Part shown: piece after piece, positions 1-8,680 of the stretch
How the letters are laid out: each line of letters starts with the position of its first letter
How positions within the stretch are numbered: position 1 is the first letter of the stretch
From: Frankiaceae bacterium
GTDB taxonomy: Bacteria; Actinomycetota; Actinomycetes; BP-191
Reading direction: 5' to 3'
Length of the DNA stretch: 64,000 nucleotides
Assembly (NCBI GenBank): GCA_030840645.1
Contig: JAVEEC010000105.1
Location: forward strand, 53,395 to 117,394
Program-made: the position numbers and the translations under genes
The notes under the pieces: model-generated
Seen by the model: the letters and a program-made list of their open reading frames with translations, nothing else
What the model was told of the DNA's origin: nothing
Database searches by the model: none

Positions 1-353
1 ACGCTCCACGTGAACGCCGTCACGATCGCCAGCGCCGCGCGCCGCCTGCCCTTCTGTACGAGCGCCGCGATCGGCAGCGTGCAGAGCGTCACGGCGAGCG
101 TCTTGATGGCGAACACGCCCGCCAGCTCGGTCTTGCCGACGCCGAGCGCCCGGCCGATCTCCGGCGACAGGATGACGAACGCCGTCCCCTGGAACTGGTC
201 GACCACGGCGAGCACGCCGAGCACCGTCAGCGTGTACCAGCTCGCGGCGTGGCGGCGCAGCTCGCCGCGCAGCGACCCGCGCGCGCTCCCGTCGCCGACG
301 CCGACCGTCGCGCGGGCGGTGGCCAGCGCGTCCGCCTGCGTCACGGCGGTCAC
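1..353 (-). CDS. MFS transporter, N-terminal part (runs off window)
   Basis: This is the amino-terminal part of a membrane transporter whose 3' end lies outside the window. Translation from GTG at 353 gives a short polar leader, then hydrophobic segments including LTVLGVLAVVDQF and FAIKTLAVTLCTLPIAALV, followed by the basic loop QKGRRRAAL. A loop of this kind between helices 2 and 3 is typical of the major facilitator superfamily. The GTG overlaps the TGA of the upstream lipoprotein gene (GTGA), so the two are translationally coupled. The substrate cannot be inferred. The assignment rests on about 117 residues. Confidence 0.6.
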   Translation of the reverse strand, partial: MTAVTQADALATARATVGVGDGSARGSLRGELRRHAASWYTLTVLGVLAVVDQFQGTAFVILSPEIGRALGVGKTELAGVFAIKTLAVTLCTLPIAALVQKGRRRAALAIVTAFTWS

Positions 354-817
354 GTCGCCGCCTCGGTCACGACGAAGTCCACGAACGCCGCCGTCTCCCC
401 GATGCGGCGCGTCCCGCCGTCGACCAGCACGATCGTCACCTCGTGGCGGTTCCTGTCGACCGACGCGGTGTCGGAGCGGCGCGTCAGCTCGGCGACCGTG
501 AACGACGTGTCCGTCGTCTCGAACACGCCGGTCTGCCGGCCGCGCAGCGCGACGGGGACGTTGCGGTCCAGCCACGCCAGCGTCTTGCCGGGCCGCTGCG
601 GCGCGCGGTCGACGAACACCGCGAAGTGCGACCCGGGCGGCGGACGCTCCATCGTCCAGCGGATCGTCAACGGCAGCGTCACGCGCGCGCCGGACGCCGG
701 GGAGGTGATCTTCAGCCGCCGGTCCTGGCGGAACAGCAGCCCCTCCGACGAGCAGCCGGACAGCGCCACGAACGCCGTGACGAGCGCGACCAGGCGGCGG
801 GACGAGGGCGCGGTCAC
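350..817 (-). CDS. Hypothetical lipoprotein, 155 aa
   Basis: A small exported lipoprotein. It has a basic N-terminus, a hydrophobic segment (LVALVTAFVAL) and the lipobox LSGC near residues 19-22, so it should be lipidated and anchored on the outer face of the membrane. The mature part has the look of a small beta-sandwich (TLPLTIRWTMERPPPGSHFAVFVDR). I do not recognise a family. It is translationally coupled to the following MFS gene and diverges from the ROK regulator at 856 across only 38 bp, which contain an AT-rich operator-like sequence. It may therefore share regulation with that gene. Confidence 0.65.
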   Translation of the reverse strand: MTAPSSRRLVALVTAFVALSGCSSEGLLFRQDRRLKITSPASGARVTLPLTIRWTMERPPPGSHFAVFVDRAPQRPGKTLAWLDRNVPVALRGRQTGVFETTDTSFTVAELTRRSDTASVDRNRHEVTIVLVDGGTRRIGETAAFVDFVVTEAAT

Positions 818-838
818 GCGGCCTCCAGGTTCAGCATG

Positions 839-855
839 TATGCCAAACTAAGTTC
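839..855. promoter_or_regulatory. Candidate ROK operator upstream of the regulator gene
   Basis: An AT-rich island in very GC-rich DNA, reading TATGCCAAACTAAGTTC. It contains CCAAACTAA, whose complement is TTAGTTTGG, and this also occurs before the glycosidase gene at 16321. The half-site TTAGTTTG resembles the operator of the ROK repressor XylR of Bacillus subtilis. It abuts the GTG start at 856, consistent with autoregulation. Binding is inferred. Confidence 0.45.
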
Positions 856-2100
856 GTGGAACGCCGAGTCGACCCGCGCCGGATGCGGCAGATCAACAGG
901 GGCGGCGTGCTGCGGATGCTGCGCGACGGCGGTCCCATGTCGCGGACCGAGCTGGCCGAACGCAGCCGCATGGCCAAGCCCACGGTCGCCGCGATCGTCG
1001 ACGACCTCGTCGCCGAGGGGCTCGTCAACGAGGTCGGCCTCGGCGAGGCGATGGCCGTCGGCGGCCGCCGCCCGCGGCTGCTGGAGTTCAACGAGTCGTC
1101 CATCGCGTACCTCGGCGTGGAGTTCGGCGTGACGCGTACCTCCGTCGCCGTCGCCGACGGTCGCGGGCACCTGGTCTCCGTGCGTTCCCGGCCGTCGGTC
1201 ACCGGCGCCCCGGCGCGCAGCGTGCAGGAGGTCCGCCGCCTCGCGGCTGCCGCGCTGGAGTCGGCGGGCATCCCGCTCGACCGGGTCGAGGCCGTCGGCG
1301 TCTCCGTGCCGGGCAGCGTCGACACCGACGGCGTATGCACCGCGGGCAACCTGCAGTGGTCGGACTTCCCGCTGCGCGACGCCATCGAGGAGGTCCTCGG
1401 CCGGCCGACCGTCGTCCGCGACAACGCCGACGTCGCCGCGCTGGCCGAGGGCGAGCTCGGTGCCGCCGTCGACGCGCGGACGTACGTCCGCGTCTACCTC
1501 GGCAGCGGTGTCGGCGCCGGCATCATGATCGACCGCGAGATGTACTCCGGCAGCAGCGGCGCCAGCGGCCAGCTCGGCCACTGCGTCGTCGTGGACGACG
1601 GGCCGCTCTGCGTCTGCGGGCAGCACGGCTGCCTCGAGGCTGTCGCGTCCGCGCAGGCCGTCGTTCGCGACGTCGAACGCGCCCGCGGCGCGGGCCGGCG
1701 CGGCCGCCGCCCGCCGCCGCTCGACGCGGTCGAGGTCTGCCGGCTCGCCGCCGAGGGCGACGAGCTCGCCGTCGCGGCGATGTTGCGCGCGGCCAAGCAC
1801 GTCAGCCGCGGCATCTCGTACCTGGTCAACATCCTCAACCCGGAGCTGATCGTCGTCGGCGGCGTGCTCGCCTCGGCGGGCGACGTGTTCCTCGACGAGG
1901 TGCGCCGCATCCTGCGCCAGCAGCTCACCGGCCGGCCCGAGGTCCCGCTCGTCGGTACCGCGCTCGCCGACTCCGCGGAGCTGCAGGGCGCGGTGCTGCT
2001 CGCCATGCGCAGCAAGGACCAGGAGGATCACCTGCTCACCCCGGCCCTGGCGGCGGTCGCCGACGCGGGGCGGCGCGCCGCCGTACGCCCCGAGCGGTAG
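856..2100 (+). CDS. ROK-family transcriptional regulator (XylR/NagC-like), 414 aa
   Basis: A sugar-responsive repressor or activator. The N-terminal winged helix-turn-helix spans about residues 10-60 (INRGGVLRMLRDGGPMSRTE, then AKPTVAAIVDDLV). The rest is a ROK sugar-kinase-like domain, with the zinc-binding motif CVCGQHGCLE at about residues 255-264 and the late ROK motif LNPELIVVGG. The length of about 400 aa fits ROK repressors rather than ROK kinases. GTG at 856 has no clear ribosome binding site and abuts the operator-like sequence, so the mRNA may be leaderless. An in-frame ATG at 883 is the alternative. Its 3' end overlaps the 3' end of the convergent transporter gene by 73 bp. Surrounding genes suggest that it controls carbohydrate uptake and use. 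Confidence 0.9.
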   Translation: MERRVDPRRMRQINRGGVLRMLRDGGPMSRTELAERSRMAKPTVAAIVDDLVAEGLVNEVGLGEAMAVGGRRPRLLEFNESSIAYLGVEFGVTRTSVAVADGRGHLVSVRSRPSVTGAPARSVQEVRRLAAAALESAGIPLDRVEAVGVSVPGSVDTDGVCTAGNLQWSDFPLRDAIEEVLGRPTVVRDNADVAALAEGELGAAVDARTYVRVYLGSGVGAGIMIDREMYSGSSGASGQLGHCVVVDDGPLCVCGQHGCLEAVASAQAVVRDVERARGAGRRGRRPPPLDAVEVCRLAAEGDELAVAAMLRAAKHVSRGISYLVNILNPELIVVGGVLASAGDVFLDEVRRILRQQLTGRPEVPLVGTALADSAELQGAVLLAMRSKDQEDHLLTPALAAVADAGRRAAVRPER

Positions 2101-4862
2101 ATCGCGCGGGCGTCGCCGCCGAGGTAGGACTCCACGACGCGCGGGTCGCGCTGCACGTCCTTCGGCGCCCCGTCCGCGATGACCACGCCGCTCTCCATCG
2201 CGACGACGCGGTCGGCGAGCCCCATGACCAGCGGGATGTCGTGCTCGATCAGCAGCAGCGTCGCGCCGAGCTCGTCGCGCAGCCTGCGCAGCAGCCCGGC
2301 CAGCGCCTCGCTCTCCCGCTGCGCGATGCCGGAGGAGGGCTCGTCGAGGAGCAGGAGCGTCGGCTCCATCGCGACGACGCCGGCCAGCTCCACGATGCGG
2401 CGCATGCCGGTCGAGATCTCGCAGACCTGCTTGTGCCTGTGGTCGCCGAGCGCCATCAGGTCGAGCAGCTCCTCGACCCGCATGCGCCGGCTGCCGGCCC
2501 GGCCGCCGAACCCCGCGACGGCCGCGGCGAGCCGCGTCGGGAACTCGCGCTCCAGCGCGACGTGCAGCACCTCCTCGACGGTCAGCGTCGGGAACAGCGC
2601 CGCGTCCTGGAAGGACCGCACCAGGCCGAGCCGCGCGCGGGCGTGCGGCGCCGCGTCGGTGATGTCGCGCCCCTGGAACGTCACCCGGCCCGTGTCCGCT
2701 CGGACGAAGCCGCTCACGATGTCGAACAACGTCGTCTTGCCGGCGCCGTTCGACCCGATCAGCCCGACCGTGGTGCCGCGCTCCAGCGTGAGGCTGACAC
2801 CGGCCACCGCCTCGACGCCGCCGAAGCTGCGCCGCAGGTCGGTTGCGACGAGCAGCGGCCCGTTGTCGGCTGCGGTGGCCGCGGAACGCGCGCGCGTCGT
2901 CGCGGACCCCATCGCCGCGGCCAGGTCGCCGTCCGTCGATGGCTCGACGTCGAGCGCCGCGCGGCCGCGGGTGACCAGCGCGATCACCCTGTCCCGCAAC
3001 GGTTCCAGCAACTGCCCGATGCCGCCGGGGGCGTACAGGATCAGCAGCAGCCAGCCGAGCGACGTCGCCGCGAGGCTGGCGTTGTCGAGCGGCACGAACG
3101 CCGGCATGCCGACGAGGTACAACGCCCCGAGCACCGGTCCCAGCAGCAGGCCGAGACCGCCGAGAACGGTGAGCGCGACGAGCGTCGTGCTCGTCGCCGC
3201 GGGGAACGTCTGCGCGGAGACGTTGGAGAGGCTGTGCGCGTAGAGCGCGCCGCCGAGCCCGGCCAGCGCGCCCGCGACGCCGAACGCCTGGAGCGAGCGC
3301 AGCCGGACCGACACGGTCATCGCGCGCGCCTGGTCGTCGTTGTCGCGCATCGCGCGGAACAGCCGCCCCGCGCTCCCCCGCCGGACGTTCGCCGCGACCA
3401 GCAGGCCGAGCAGGAACACGGCGAGGGCGAACACGTAGTACCGCTTCGCGGTGTTCAGCGGCAGGCCGCCGAGGACGGGACGGCCCGGCGTGACACCCGA
3501 GCCGAACGCCCACGGCTGCTGCAGCGCCCACGCCTCGGTGGCCAGCGCGAACGACAGCGTCGTGACGGCGAGCATCAGGCCCCGGACGCGCAGTGCCGGC
3601 AGCCCGACCGCGAGCGAGACGACCGCACCCGCGACGGCGGCGGCGAGGAACGCGAGCGGGAAGTTGCCGGTCCAGAACGTCACCCAGTACGACGCCGTCG
3701 CGCCGACTCCGGCGACCGCGAACTGGCCCAGCGAGAGCTGGCCGGCGAGGCCGGTCACGATGCCGAGCGACAGGCCGACCAGGCTGTACGCGAGGATCGT
3801 CGTGAGGACCGACGCGGTGCGGTTCGTCGCCCACACCGGCACCGCGACCGCGAACCCCAGTGCCAGCCCGACGAGGCCGCGCCGGAGCCACACGACCTCG
3901 GGCAGCTTCGCGACGGCGGGCGGCAGCGGCCGCCACGCGCGGACCGCGGTCCACGATCCCTTCTCGCGCAGCCGCGACATCTCCTTGGACCGGGTCAGCA
4001 GCGCGAGCAGGATGACGGCGAACAGCAGCGTCTCGACGTACCCGCCCGACGGGAAGTTGTAGTAGAGCACCTGCTCGACGACGCCCACGCCGATGCCGGC
4101 GAGGAACGCGAGCGGCAGGCTGGTCATGCCGACGAGCACCGCGGCGGCGAGCGCGCGCAGCAGCAGCCCGGGCCCGAGCGAGTCGCCGACGAACGGCCGC
4201 GTCGGGAACACCAGGATCGCGGTCAGCGCGGACACCGCGCCCGCGATCCCCCACGCGAGCGTGGACATGCGCGAGGCGTAGACGCCGGAGAGCTGCGCGC
4301 GCTCCGGGTTCGCCGCCGCGCCGCGCATCGCGATGCCCGCGCGGCTGCGCCTGAGGAACACCGCGATGCCGAGGACGACGAGCGGCAGCAGGACCAGCAT
4401 GCCGGTGTACGCGGGCGTCAGCCGCAGCGCGCCGACGTCGATCGTCGGCAGGCCCGGCGGCTGCGGGAACGTGTTGCCGGTCACCGCGCTGCCCTTGCCG
4501 TGCCCCGACACCGCCGCGCCGGCGAGCAGCAGGAACTGCGCGACGCCGAGCGTCGCGACGACGCTCATCACGCGCGGCGCCTTGCGGAGCCGCCGGACCA
4601 CGGCGACCTCGACCACCGCCCCGACCGCGGCGCCGACGGCGAGCGCGGGGACCATCGCGACCCAGTACGGCACGTGCCAGACGTTGACGACGAGCGCGAA
4701 CGTCGACGCCGTGAACGCGCCGACCTCGCCGTGCGCGAAGTTCACGATGTTGTTCTGCCGGAACACCAGGACGAGACCGACGGCGAGGATGCCGTACGTC
4801 GTGCCGATCACCAGGCCGAGCACCAGGACCGGGACGACGATCTCGATCCCGAAGAACGTCAC
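2028..4862 (-). CDS. Fused Liv-type ABC importer: LivH-LivM-LivG in one polypeptide, 944 aa
   Basis: An importer of the branched-chain amino acid/hydrophobic amino acid (HAAT) family with three normally separate subunits joined. Residues about 1-300 resemble the LivH permease (GLVLVFRQNNIVNFAHGEVG). Residues about 325-620 resemble the LivM permease (GLAGQLSLGQFAVAGVGA). Residues about 660-915 are an ATPase with Walker A GSNGAGKTT, a signature region reading STGMRRIVEL instead of LSGGQ, and Walker B LLLLDEPSSG. No separate second ATPase (LivF) is encoded nearby. The GTG start overlaps the stop of the upstream glycosidase gene, and the binding protein lies two genes upstream. The setting in a ROK-controlled sugar locus suggests that the cargo is a carbohydrate or sugar acid, which is inference. 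Confidence 0.9.
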   Translation of the reverse strand: MTFFGIEIVVPVLVLGLVIGTTYGILAVGLVLVFRQNNIVNFAHGEVGAFTASTFALVVNVWHVPYWVAMVPALAVGAAVGAVVEVAVVRRLRKAPRVMSVVATLGVAQFLLLAGAAVSGHGKGSAVTGNTFPQPPGLPTIDVGALRLTPAYTGMLVLLPLVVLGIAVFLRRSRAGIAMRGAAANPERAQLSGVYASRMSTLAWGIAGAVSALTAILVFPTRPFVGDSLGPGLLLRALAAAVLVGMTSLPLAFLAGIGVGVVEQVLYYNFPSGGYVETLLFAVILLALLTRSKEMSRLREKGSWTAVRAWRPLPPAVAKLPEVVWLRRGLVGLALGFAVAVPVWATNRTASVLTTILAYSLVGLSLGIVTGLAGQLSLGQFAVAGVGATASYWVTFWTGNFPLAFLAAAVAGAVVSLAVGLPALRVRGLMLAVTTLSFALATEAWALQQPWAFGSGVTPGRPVLGGLPLNTAKRYYVFALAVFLLGLLVAANVRRGSAGRLFRAMRDNDDQARAMTVSVRLRSLQAFGVAGALAGLGGALYAHSLSNVSAQTFPAATSTTLVALTVLGGLGLLLGPVLGALYLVGMPAFVPLDNASLAATSLGWLLLILYAPGGIGQLLEPLRDRVIALVTRGRAALDVEPSTDGDLAAAMGSATTRARSAATAADNGPLLVATDLRRSFGGVEAVAGVSLTLERGTTVGLIGSNGAGKTTLFDIVSGFVRADTGRVTFQGRDITDAAPHARARLGLVRSFQDAALFPTLTVEEVLHVALEREFPTRLAAAVAGFGGRAGSRRMRVEELLDLMALGDHRHKQVCEISTGMRRIVELAGVVAMEPTLLLLDEPSSGIAQRESEALAGLLRRLRDELGATLLLIEHDIPLVMGLADRVVAMESGVVIADGAPKDVQRDPRVVESYLGGDARAIYRSGRTAARRPASATAARAGVSR

Positions 4863-6175
4863 GGGGTGATCGTCACGATCATCGCCTCGCCGTCCGCGAC
4901 GCTCGGCAGCGTCAGCGCCAGCCGGCCACTCGTCACCGACACGGAGCCCGACGACACCGCGACCGGGCCGGTCAGCGCGCCGCGCTGGTTCGGGATCCGC
5001 TGCACGACGACGGTCGCGCTGGTCACGCCCGAGGGCATCGCCACGTCGAGCGGGACGTTCACCGTCGGCAACGAGCCGTCGTTGCTCTGCCGGCCGGCCA
5101 GCACCCGCACGACGCCGCCGGTGTCCCGCGCGGCGAGCACCGAGAGGTGCGGGTCACGACCGGTGATCGTGAGCCGGTCGCCGACCAGGTCCGCGTACGC
5201 GCGGTGCGTCCAGTAGACAGCGGTCGGCGTGACGCCGTCGGAGAGGAACAGCCCGTCCACCCCTGCGGCGCAGCCACTGTAGACCGTGCTCGTCGGCGTG
5301 TCGGAGGTGTCCCAGCAGGCGCGGTTGGCGACCGCGACCCCGGCCTGCTCCATCGCGGCGAACCACCCGACGTTCCACGCCGGCTTCGCGAAGTCGGCCG
5401 CGCTGGAGTACTCGTTGACGTGGATCTCGGTGCCCTGCAGGCTGCGCGCGGCGAGCAGCCCGTCGACCACGCCGACGTCGGCGACGGCGGTGTCCGGACC
5501 GCCCGCCGTGACGGCGGCGCCACTCGTGTCGGGGATCTCGTGCCACGACACCGCGGTGTCGGCCATCCCCTGCGCGGCGACCTGGTCGAGGTAGCTGGAC
5601 AGGTCGAGGTCGTGCGCCCACTCCGGGGTGAGCGGCGCCGCGCGGTACGGCTGGAACCTGCCGAGGCTCGGCCCGACCATCCGCGCGTCCGGGTCGACGT
5701 CGCGGATCGCTTCGTACGTGTGCTCGAACGTCATGAGCAGCATCTCGCGGGTGCCGGGGTAGCCGTTGTTCGGCTCGTTCATCGCGTCCCAGTACGTCAC
5801 CGGGCGGTCCGTGTCGATGCTCCACTGGACCAGGTCCCGGACGAACTGGTCGTACGCGGGGAACGCCGCGGCCGCGGGCATCCCGCCGTTCGCGCTGCGC
5901 CACGAGTCGCTGACGACCCAGGTGATGGTCTGCGCCCCGAACGACTTCGCGAGGTCGTACGTCGTGGCGTCGTTGACCCGCCAGTTCTGGACGTGCAACG
6001 GCGTCATCAGGGTCGACGACGCGCCCGCCCCGAGGCCGTGCAGGAAGCCCTGCGCCGCGTGGGTCATCGCGCCGGCGGACGTCGTCGTGACGACCGCGTC
6101 GGGGCCGGTCGCCCGGGCCGCGGTCGGGGACGCCGCCAGCGCAAGGGCGGCGAGCAGTGCGGTTCTGGTGCGCAT
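4859..6175 (-). CDS. Secreted clan GH-A-like glycosidase, 438 aa
   Basis: A predicted extracytoplasmic glycoside hydrolase with a signal peptide (MRTRTALLAALALAASPTAARA) and a TIM-barrel-like body. YWDAMNEPNN puts a putative acid/base Glu at residue 134. TEIHVNEYSS puts a putative nucleophile Glu at about residue 255. That pair, 121 residues apart, is the arrangement of clan GH-A enzymes such as GH39. The C-terminus (from about 340) is beta-rich. The ATG at 6175 is preferred over 6184 because AAGG then sits 9 nt upstream. The gene lies between the binding-protein gene and the fused permease/ATPase gene, so degradation and uptake are coupled. It is a paralogue of the protein at 16321. The substrate is unknown. 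Confidence 0.75.
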   Translation of the reverse strand: MRTRTALLAALALAASPTAARATGPDAVVTTTSAGAMTHAAQGFLHGLGAGASSTLMTPLHVQNWRVNDATTYDLAKSFGAQTITWVVSDSWRSANGGMPAAAAFPAYDQFVRDLVQWSIDTDRPVTYWDAMNEPNNGYPGTREMLLMTFEHTYEAIRDVDPDARMVGPSLGRFQPYRAAPLTPEWAHDLDLSSYLDQVAAQGMADTAVSWHEIPDTSGAAVTAGGPDTAVADVGVVDGLLAARSLQGTEIHVNEYSSAADFAKPAWNVGWFAAMEQAGVAVANRACWDTSDTPTSTVYSGCAAGVDGLFLSDGVTPTAVYWTHRAYADLVGDRLTITGRDPHLSVLAARDTGGVVRVLAGRQSNDGSLPTVNVPLDVAMPSGVTSATVVVQRIPNQRGALTGPVAVSSGSVSVTSGRLALTLPSVADGEAMIVTITP

Positions 6176-6186
6176 CGTCGCCATCC

Positions 6187-7779
6187 TTAGTAAGGGCTGG
6201 TGCGGAAGGAGGAGCTGTAGCGCCAGCAGCCGTTGCCGTCGCCGCAGTCGCTGACGAACTTCGTCAGCGCGTAGCTGTTGGCGCCGTCGTGGCGGCCCGC
6301 GCCGAGCCTCGTCCCCTTGACCCAGATCGACTGGAACGACGTCCCGAGGCGTTCGACCAGCGACGCGGCGTCGGACTGCGGCAACGCCCTGCCGGTCGCG
6401 GGCGCGAGGGCCTGCCTCACGAAGCTGACCATGTCGCAGGCCCGCATCGAGAAGTCGATCGCCGCGCCGCCGTCCTTCGGCATGTGCGTGCCGAGCCGCT
6501 TGTTCATGACGTTCCAGCAGGCCGTCATCAACGGCGTCGGCTTGGCGTACGGGTCGTAGCCGCCGGTGTCGTACGCGGGCGTGTAGCCGAAGCCGACCGC
6601 ACCCTGCACCGACTTCGCCGGGATGCCGAGCCCCCCGCTGCCCGGCGTCATGCACGGCCCGGGACAGTCCAGCGTGCTGACGCCGAGCCGCGGGTAGTAG
6701 CCCTGCGCGTCGGCCTGCTTGGCGAACAGCAGCGGCGCGCCGCCGCCCGGCGCGAAGAACACCACGCGGTCGACGCTGTGCTGGCGGAACGTGAGGACCG
6801 CGTTCGCCGTCTGCGAGCCGAGGTCGCTGTAGTCCACCTTGGTGAAGATCTTGTCGGTCACCGCGCCGCCGCGGGCCTTGATGCCGGGGATGACGATGTT
6901 CTCGACGATCGACCGCGTCGCGGGCAGGTCGTAGGCGATGATCCCGACGTGCTTGGTCAGGAAGCCCTGCTCGGCCAGCGCGTCGGGGAGCAGCCGGCCC
7001 ATCCGGGTGAGGTTCATCGAGATCGGCGCGAAGAAGTACGGCGACAGCCGGGAGACGGTGTCGGCGTCGTAGCTCTGCAGCTCGCGGTCGAACAGCGGCG
7101 TGTGGTGCTGGGCGTAGCAGGGCGCCGCGAACGTCGTGCCGCCGACGTTCAGGGCGATCGCCGCGAACACCTTGCTGTCCTCCGTGAGCGAGGTACAGAT
7201 GGTGTTCTGGATGTTGGTCTGGCCGCTCTGGCTGTTGTCGGTGTTGTCGTTGGTCTGGTAGACGGGCACGATCTTGCGCCCGGCGATGCCGCCGTGCGCG
7301 TTGGCGTCGTCGACGAGCGCCTGCACGACTTGTTTCGGCGTCAGGTCCGTCGAGGACTGGCCGGGCACGCCGAACGCCTGGCCCGGGTTGCCGCCCGGCA
7401 GGATGAACCCGATCTTCAACGTCGTCGACGTGACGCCGCCGGCCCCGCCGCCGCTCCCGCCGCTCCCGCCGGACCCACCCGAGCCGCCCGAGCCGCCGGA
7501 GCCGCTGCCGCCGGACCCGCCGGTGCCACCCGTTCCGCGGGACCCGGGAGCGCCGGAGGCGCCGGGACCGCCCGAGGCGCCGGGCGCGAGGCTGCCGGAC
7601 GGCAGGGGCTTCCCGTCGGGTCCGATGCTCACGCCGGCCGAGCTGCTCGGGTCGCCGCTCTGCTGCGAGACGCCGCCGTTCGCGCCGTGGGTGCCCGTGC
7701 TGCTACACCCGCTCACGAGCAGCGTTCCGGTCACGGCCGCCAGCGCGATCCGCCGGGTCAGGGGGGACAGCCGTCGCAT
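6187..7779 (-). CDS. Liv-type ABC substrate-binding lipoprotein with Gly/Ser linker, 530 aa
   Basis: The solute receptor of the fused importer. It has a lipoprotein signal with lipobox VSGCSS at about residues 22-27. Residues about 50-115 are a low-complexity Gly/Ser/Pro tether (repeated GGSGGSG). A periplasmic-binding fold of the leucine-binding (LivJ/HAAT) type follows, beginning TTLKIGFILPGGNPGQAF. The tether is unusually long and would hold the receptor away from the membrane. GGAG lies upstream of the ATG at a normal distance. It is the first gene of the operon running to 2028 and starts beside the operator-like sequences of the divergent promoter region. Confidence 0.85.
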   Translation of the reverse strand: MRRLSPLTRRIALAAVTGTLLVSGCSSTGTHGANGGVSQQSGDPSSSAGVSIGPDGKPLPSGSLAPGASGGPGASGAPGSRGTGGTGGSGGSGSGGSGGSGGSGGSGGSGGGAGGVTSTTLKIGFILPGGNPGQAFGVPGQSSTDLTPKQVVQALVDDANAHGGIAGRKIVPVYQTNDNTDNSQSGQTNIQNTICTSLTEDSKVFAAIALNVGGTTFAAPCYAQHHTPLFDRELQSYDADTVSRLSPYFFAPISMNLTRMGRLLPDALAEQGFLTKHVGIIAYDLPATRSIVENIVIPGIKARGGAVTDKIFTKVDYSDLGSQTANAVLTFRQHSVDRVVFFAPGGGAPLLFAKQADAQGYYPRLGVSTLDCPGPCMTPGSGGLGIPAKSVQGAVGFGYTPAYDTGGYDPYAKPTPLMTACWNVMNKRLGTHMPKDGGAAIDFSMRACDMVSFVRQALAPATGRALPQSDAASLVERLGTSFQSIWVKGTRLGAGRHDGANSYALTKFVSDCGDGNGCWRYSSSFRTSPY

Positions 7780-7787
7780 GGAGACTC

Positions 7788-7820
7788 CTAGTTAGGATAT
7801 CTAGCGATACTTAAGCTGGT
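7788..7820. promoter_or_regulatory. Candidate operator/promoter region for the importer operon
   Basis: AT-rich DNA immediately upstream of the binding-protein gene, containing CTAGTTAGGATATCTAG and GATACTTAAGC. The second element matches GATACTTAAAC in the upstream region of the glycosidase gene at 16321. It probably includes the minus-strand promoter and an operator for the ROK regulator. This rests on shared sequence only. Confidence 0.4.
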
Positions 7821-7861
7821 CCGAGCCGCCGGTCAAGCCCACCCCGCGTACGGCTACGTAG

Positions 7862-7885
7862 TAGGTTACCATATCTATCTTAACT
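7862..7885. promoter_or_regulatory. Candidate operator/promoter region for the isomerase-dehydrogenase operon
   Basis: AT-rich DNA about 30 bp before the plus-strand operon, containing AGGTTACCATATCTATCTTA. The element AGGTTACCA recurs at 16238-16246 before the second glycosidase. With the element at 7788-7820 it forms a divergent control region of about 136 bp between 7779 and 7916. Confidence 0.4.
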
Positions 7886-7915
7886 CGCTCCGTCCATACC
7901 CACTTGGAGACTCCG

Positions 7916-8680
7916 TTGACCGCACCCCCGCCCCTGGCCGTCCAGCTCTGGACGCTGCGCGACGAGCTCGTGGCCGACGCAGCGAGCACGCTCAAGCAGG
8001 TGGCCGCTATCGGGTACGCCGGGGTCGAAGCGGTGCTCCTCCCTGGGCTCGACGCCGCTCGGCTGCGCGCGCTCTGCGACGACCTCGGGCTCGTGGTGTG
8101 CGCCGCACACCTCCCCCTGCCGGACGGGCCGGACGCCCAGCGCGTGCTGGACGACGCCGGCACGCTGGGGGTCCGCGAGCTCGTCGTCACGCCGGGACCT
8201 GAGTGCTGGCGCGACCTCGACTCCCTGCGAGGGTACGCCGAGCGGGTCGACGCCGGGCTGGTTCTGGCCCACGAGGCGGGGTTCCGGCTCGGGTACCACA
8301 ACCACGACTGGGAGTTCGCGACCCTCGAGGGCAGGCTCGCGTACGACGTGTTCCTCGAGCTGGTCGACCCGGCGCTCGCCCTGGAGGTCGACCTGTACTG
8401 GGCGGCCGTCGCGGGCCAGGACCTGCCCGCGTTGATGCGCCGCCTCGGCGACCGCGTCGAGCTGCTGCACGTGAAGGACGGCCCGCTCGACCCGCCGGAG
8501 CCGATGGTGGCGGTCGGTGAGGGCGTCGTCGACCTGCTCGGCGCACTGCGGGCGGCGGAGCATGCCCGCTGGCACATCGTGGAGCTGGACTCGTGCGCCG
8601 GCTCGCCGCTGGCGGCGGTCGAACGCAGCCACGACTTCCTCACGTCCACGGGCTTGTCGACCGGGGCCGGCCGTGGCTGA
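7916..8680 (+). CDS. Sugar phosphate isomerase/epimerase-like TIM-barrel protein, 254 aa
   Basis: A xylose-isomerase-like TIM-barrel protein of the IolE/IolI-type superfamily. Motifs seen are QLWTLRDEL at the start, GYAGVEAV, GFRLGYHNHDWEF (metal and substrate region), LALEVDLYWAAVAG and LLHVKDGPL. These place the usual Glu/Asp/His metal ligands at the barrel mouth. Length is normal for the family. TTG at 7916 is the likely start because GGAG lies 6 nt upstream. It opens an eight-gene operon with all junctions overlapping, ending at 16183. The role is probably isomerisation, epimerisation or dehydration of a keto-sugar or inositol-like intermediate. The substrate is unknown. Confidence 0.75.
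   Translation: MTAPPPLAVQLWTLRDELVADAASTLKQVAAIGYAGVEAVLLPGLDAARLRALCDDLGLVVCAAHLPLPDGPDAQRVLDDAGTLGVRELVVTPGPECWRDLDSLRGYAERVDAGLVLAHEAGFRLGYHNHDWEFATLEGRLAYDVFLELVDPALALEVDLYWAAVAGQDLPALMRRLGDRVELLHVKDGPLDPPEPMVAVGEGVVDLLGALRAAEHARWHIVELDSCAGSPLAAVERSHDFLTSTGLSTGAGRG

Noticed and set aside
814..4254. Long minus-strand frame across the ROK gene and the transporter
   Set aside because: It spans two real genes on opposite strands and gives only Arg/Asp/Ala-rich sequence without motifs.
1335..5216. Very long plus-strand open frame opposite the importer genes
   Set aside because: The translation is an Arg/Ala-rich, low-complexity mirror of the minus-strand fused transporter. High GC content leaves antisense frames free of stops. 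The transporter frame has recognisable domains.
7430..7625. Repetitive Gly/Ser-coding stretch considered as a DNA repeat or CRISPR-like array
   Set aside because: It is in frame within the binding-protein gene, has no fixed repeat/spacer pattern and encodes a linker.
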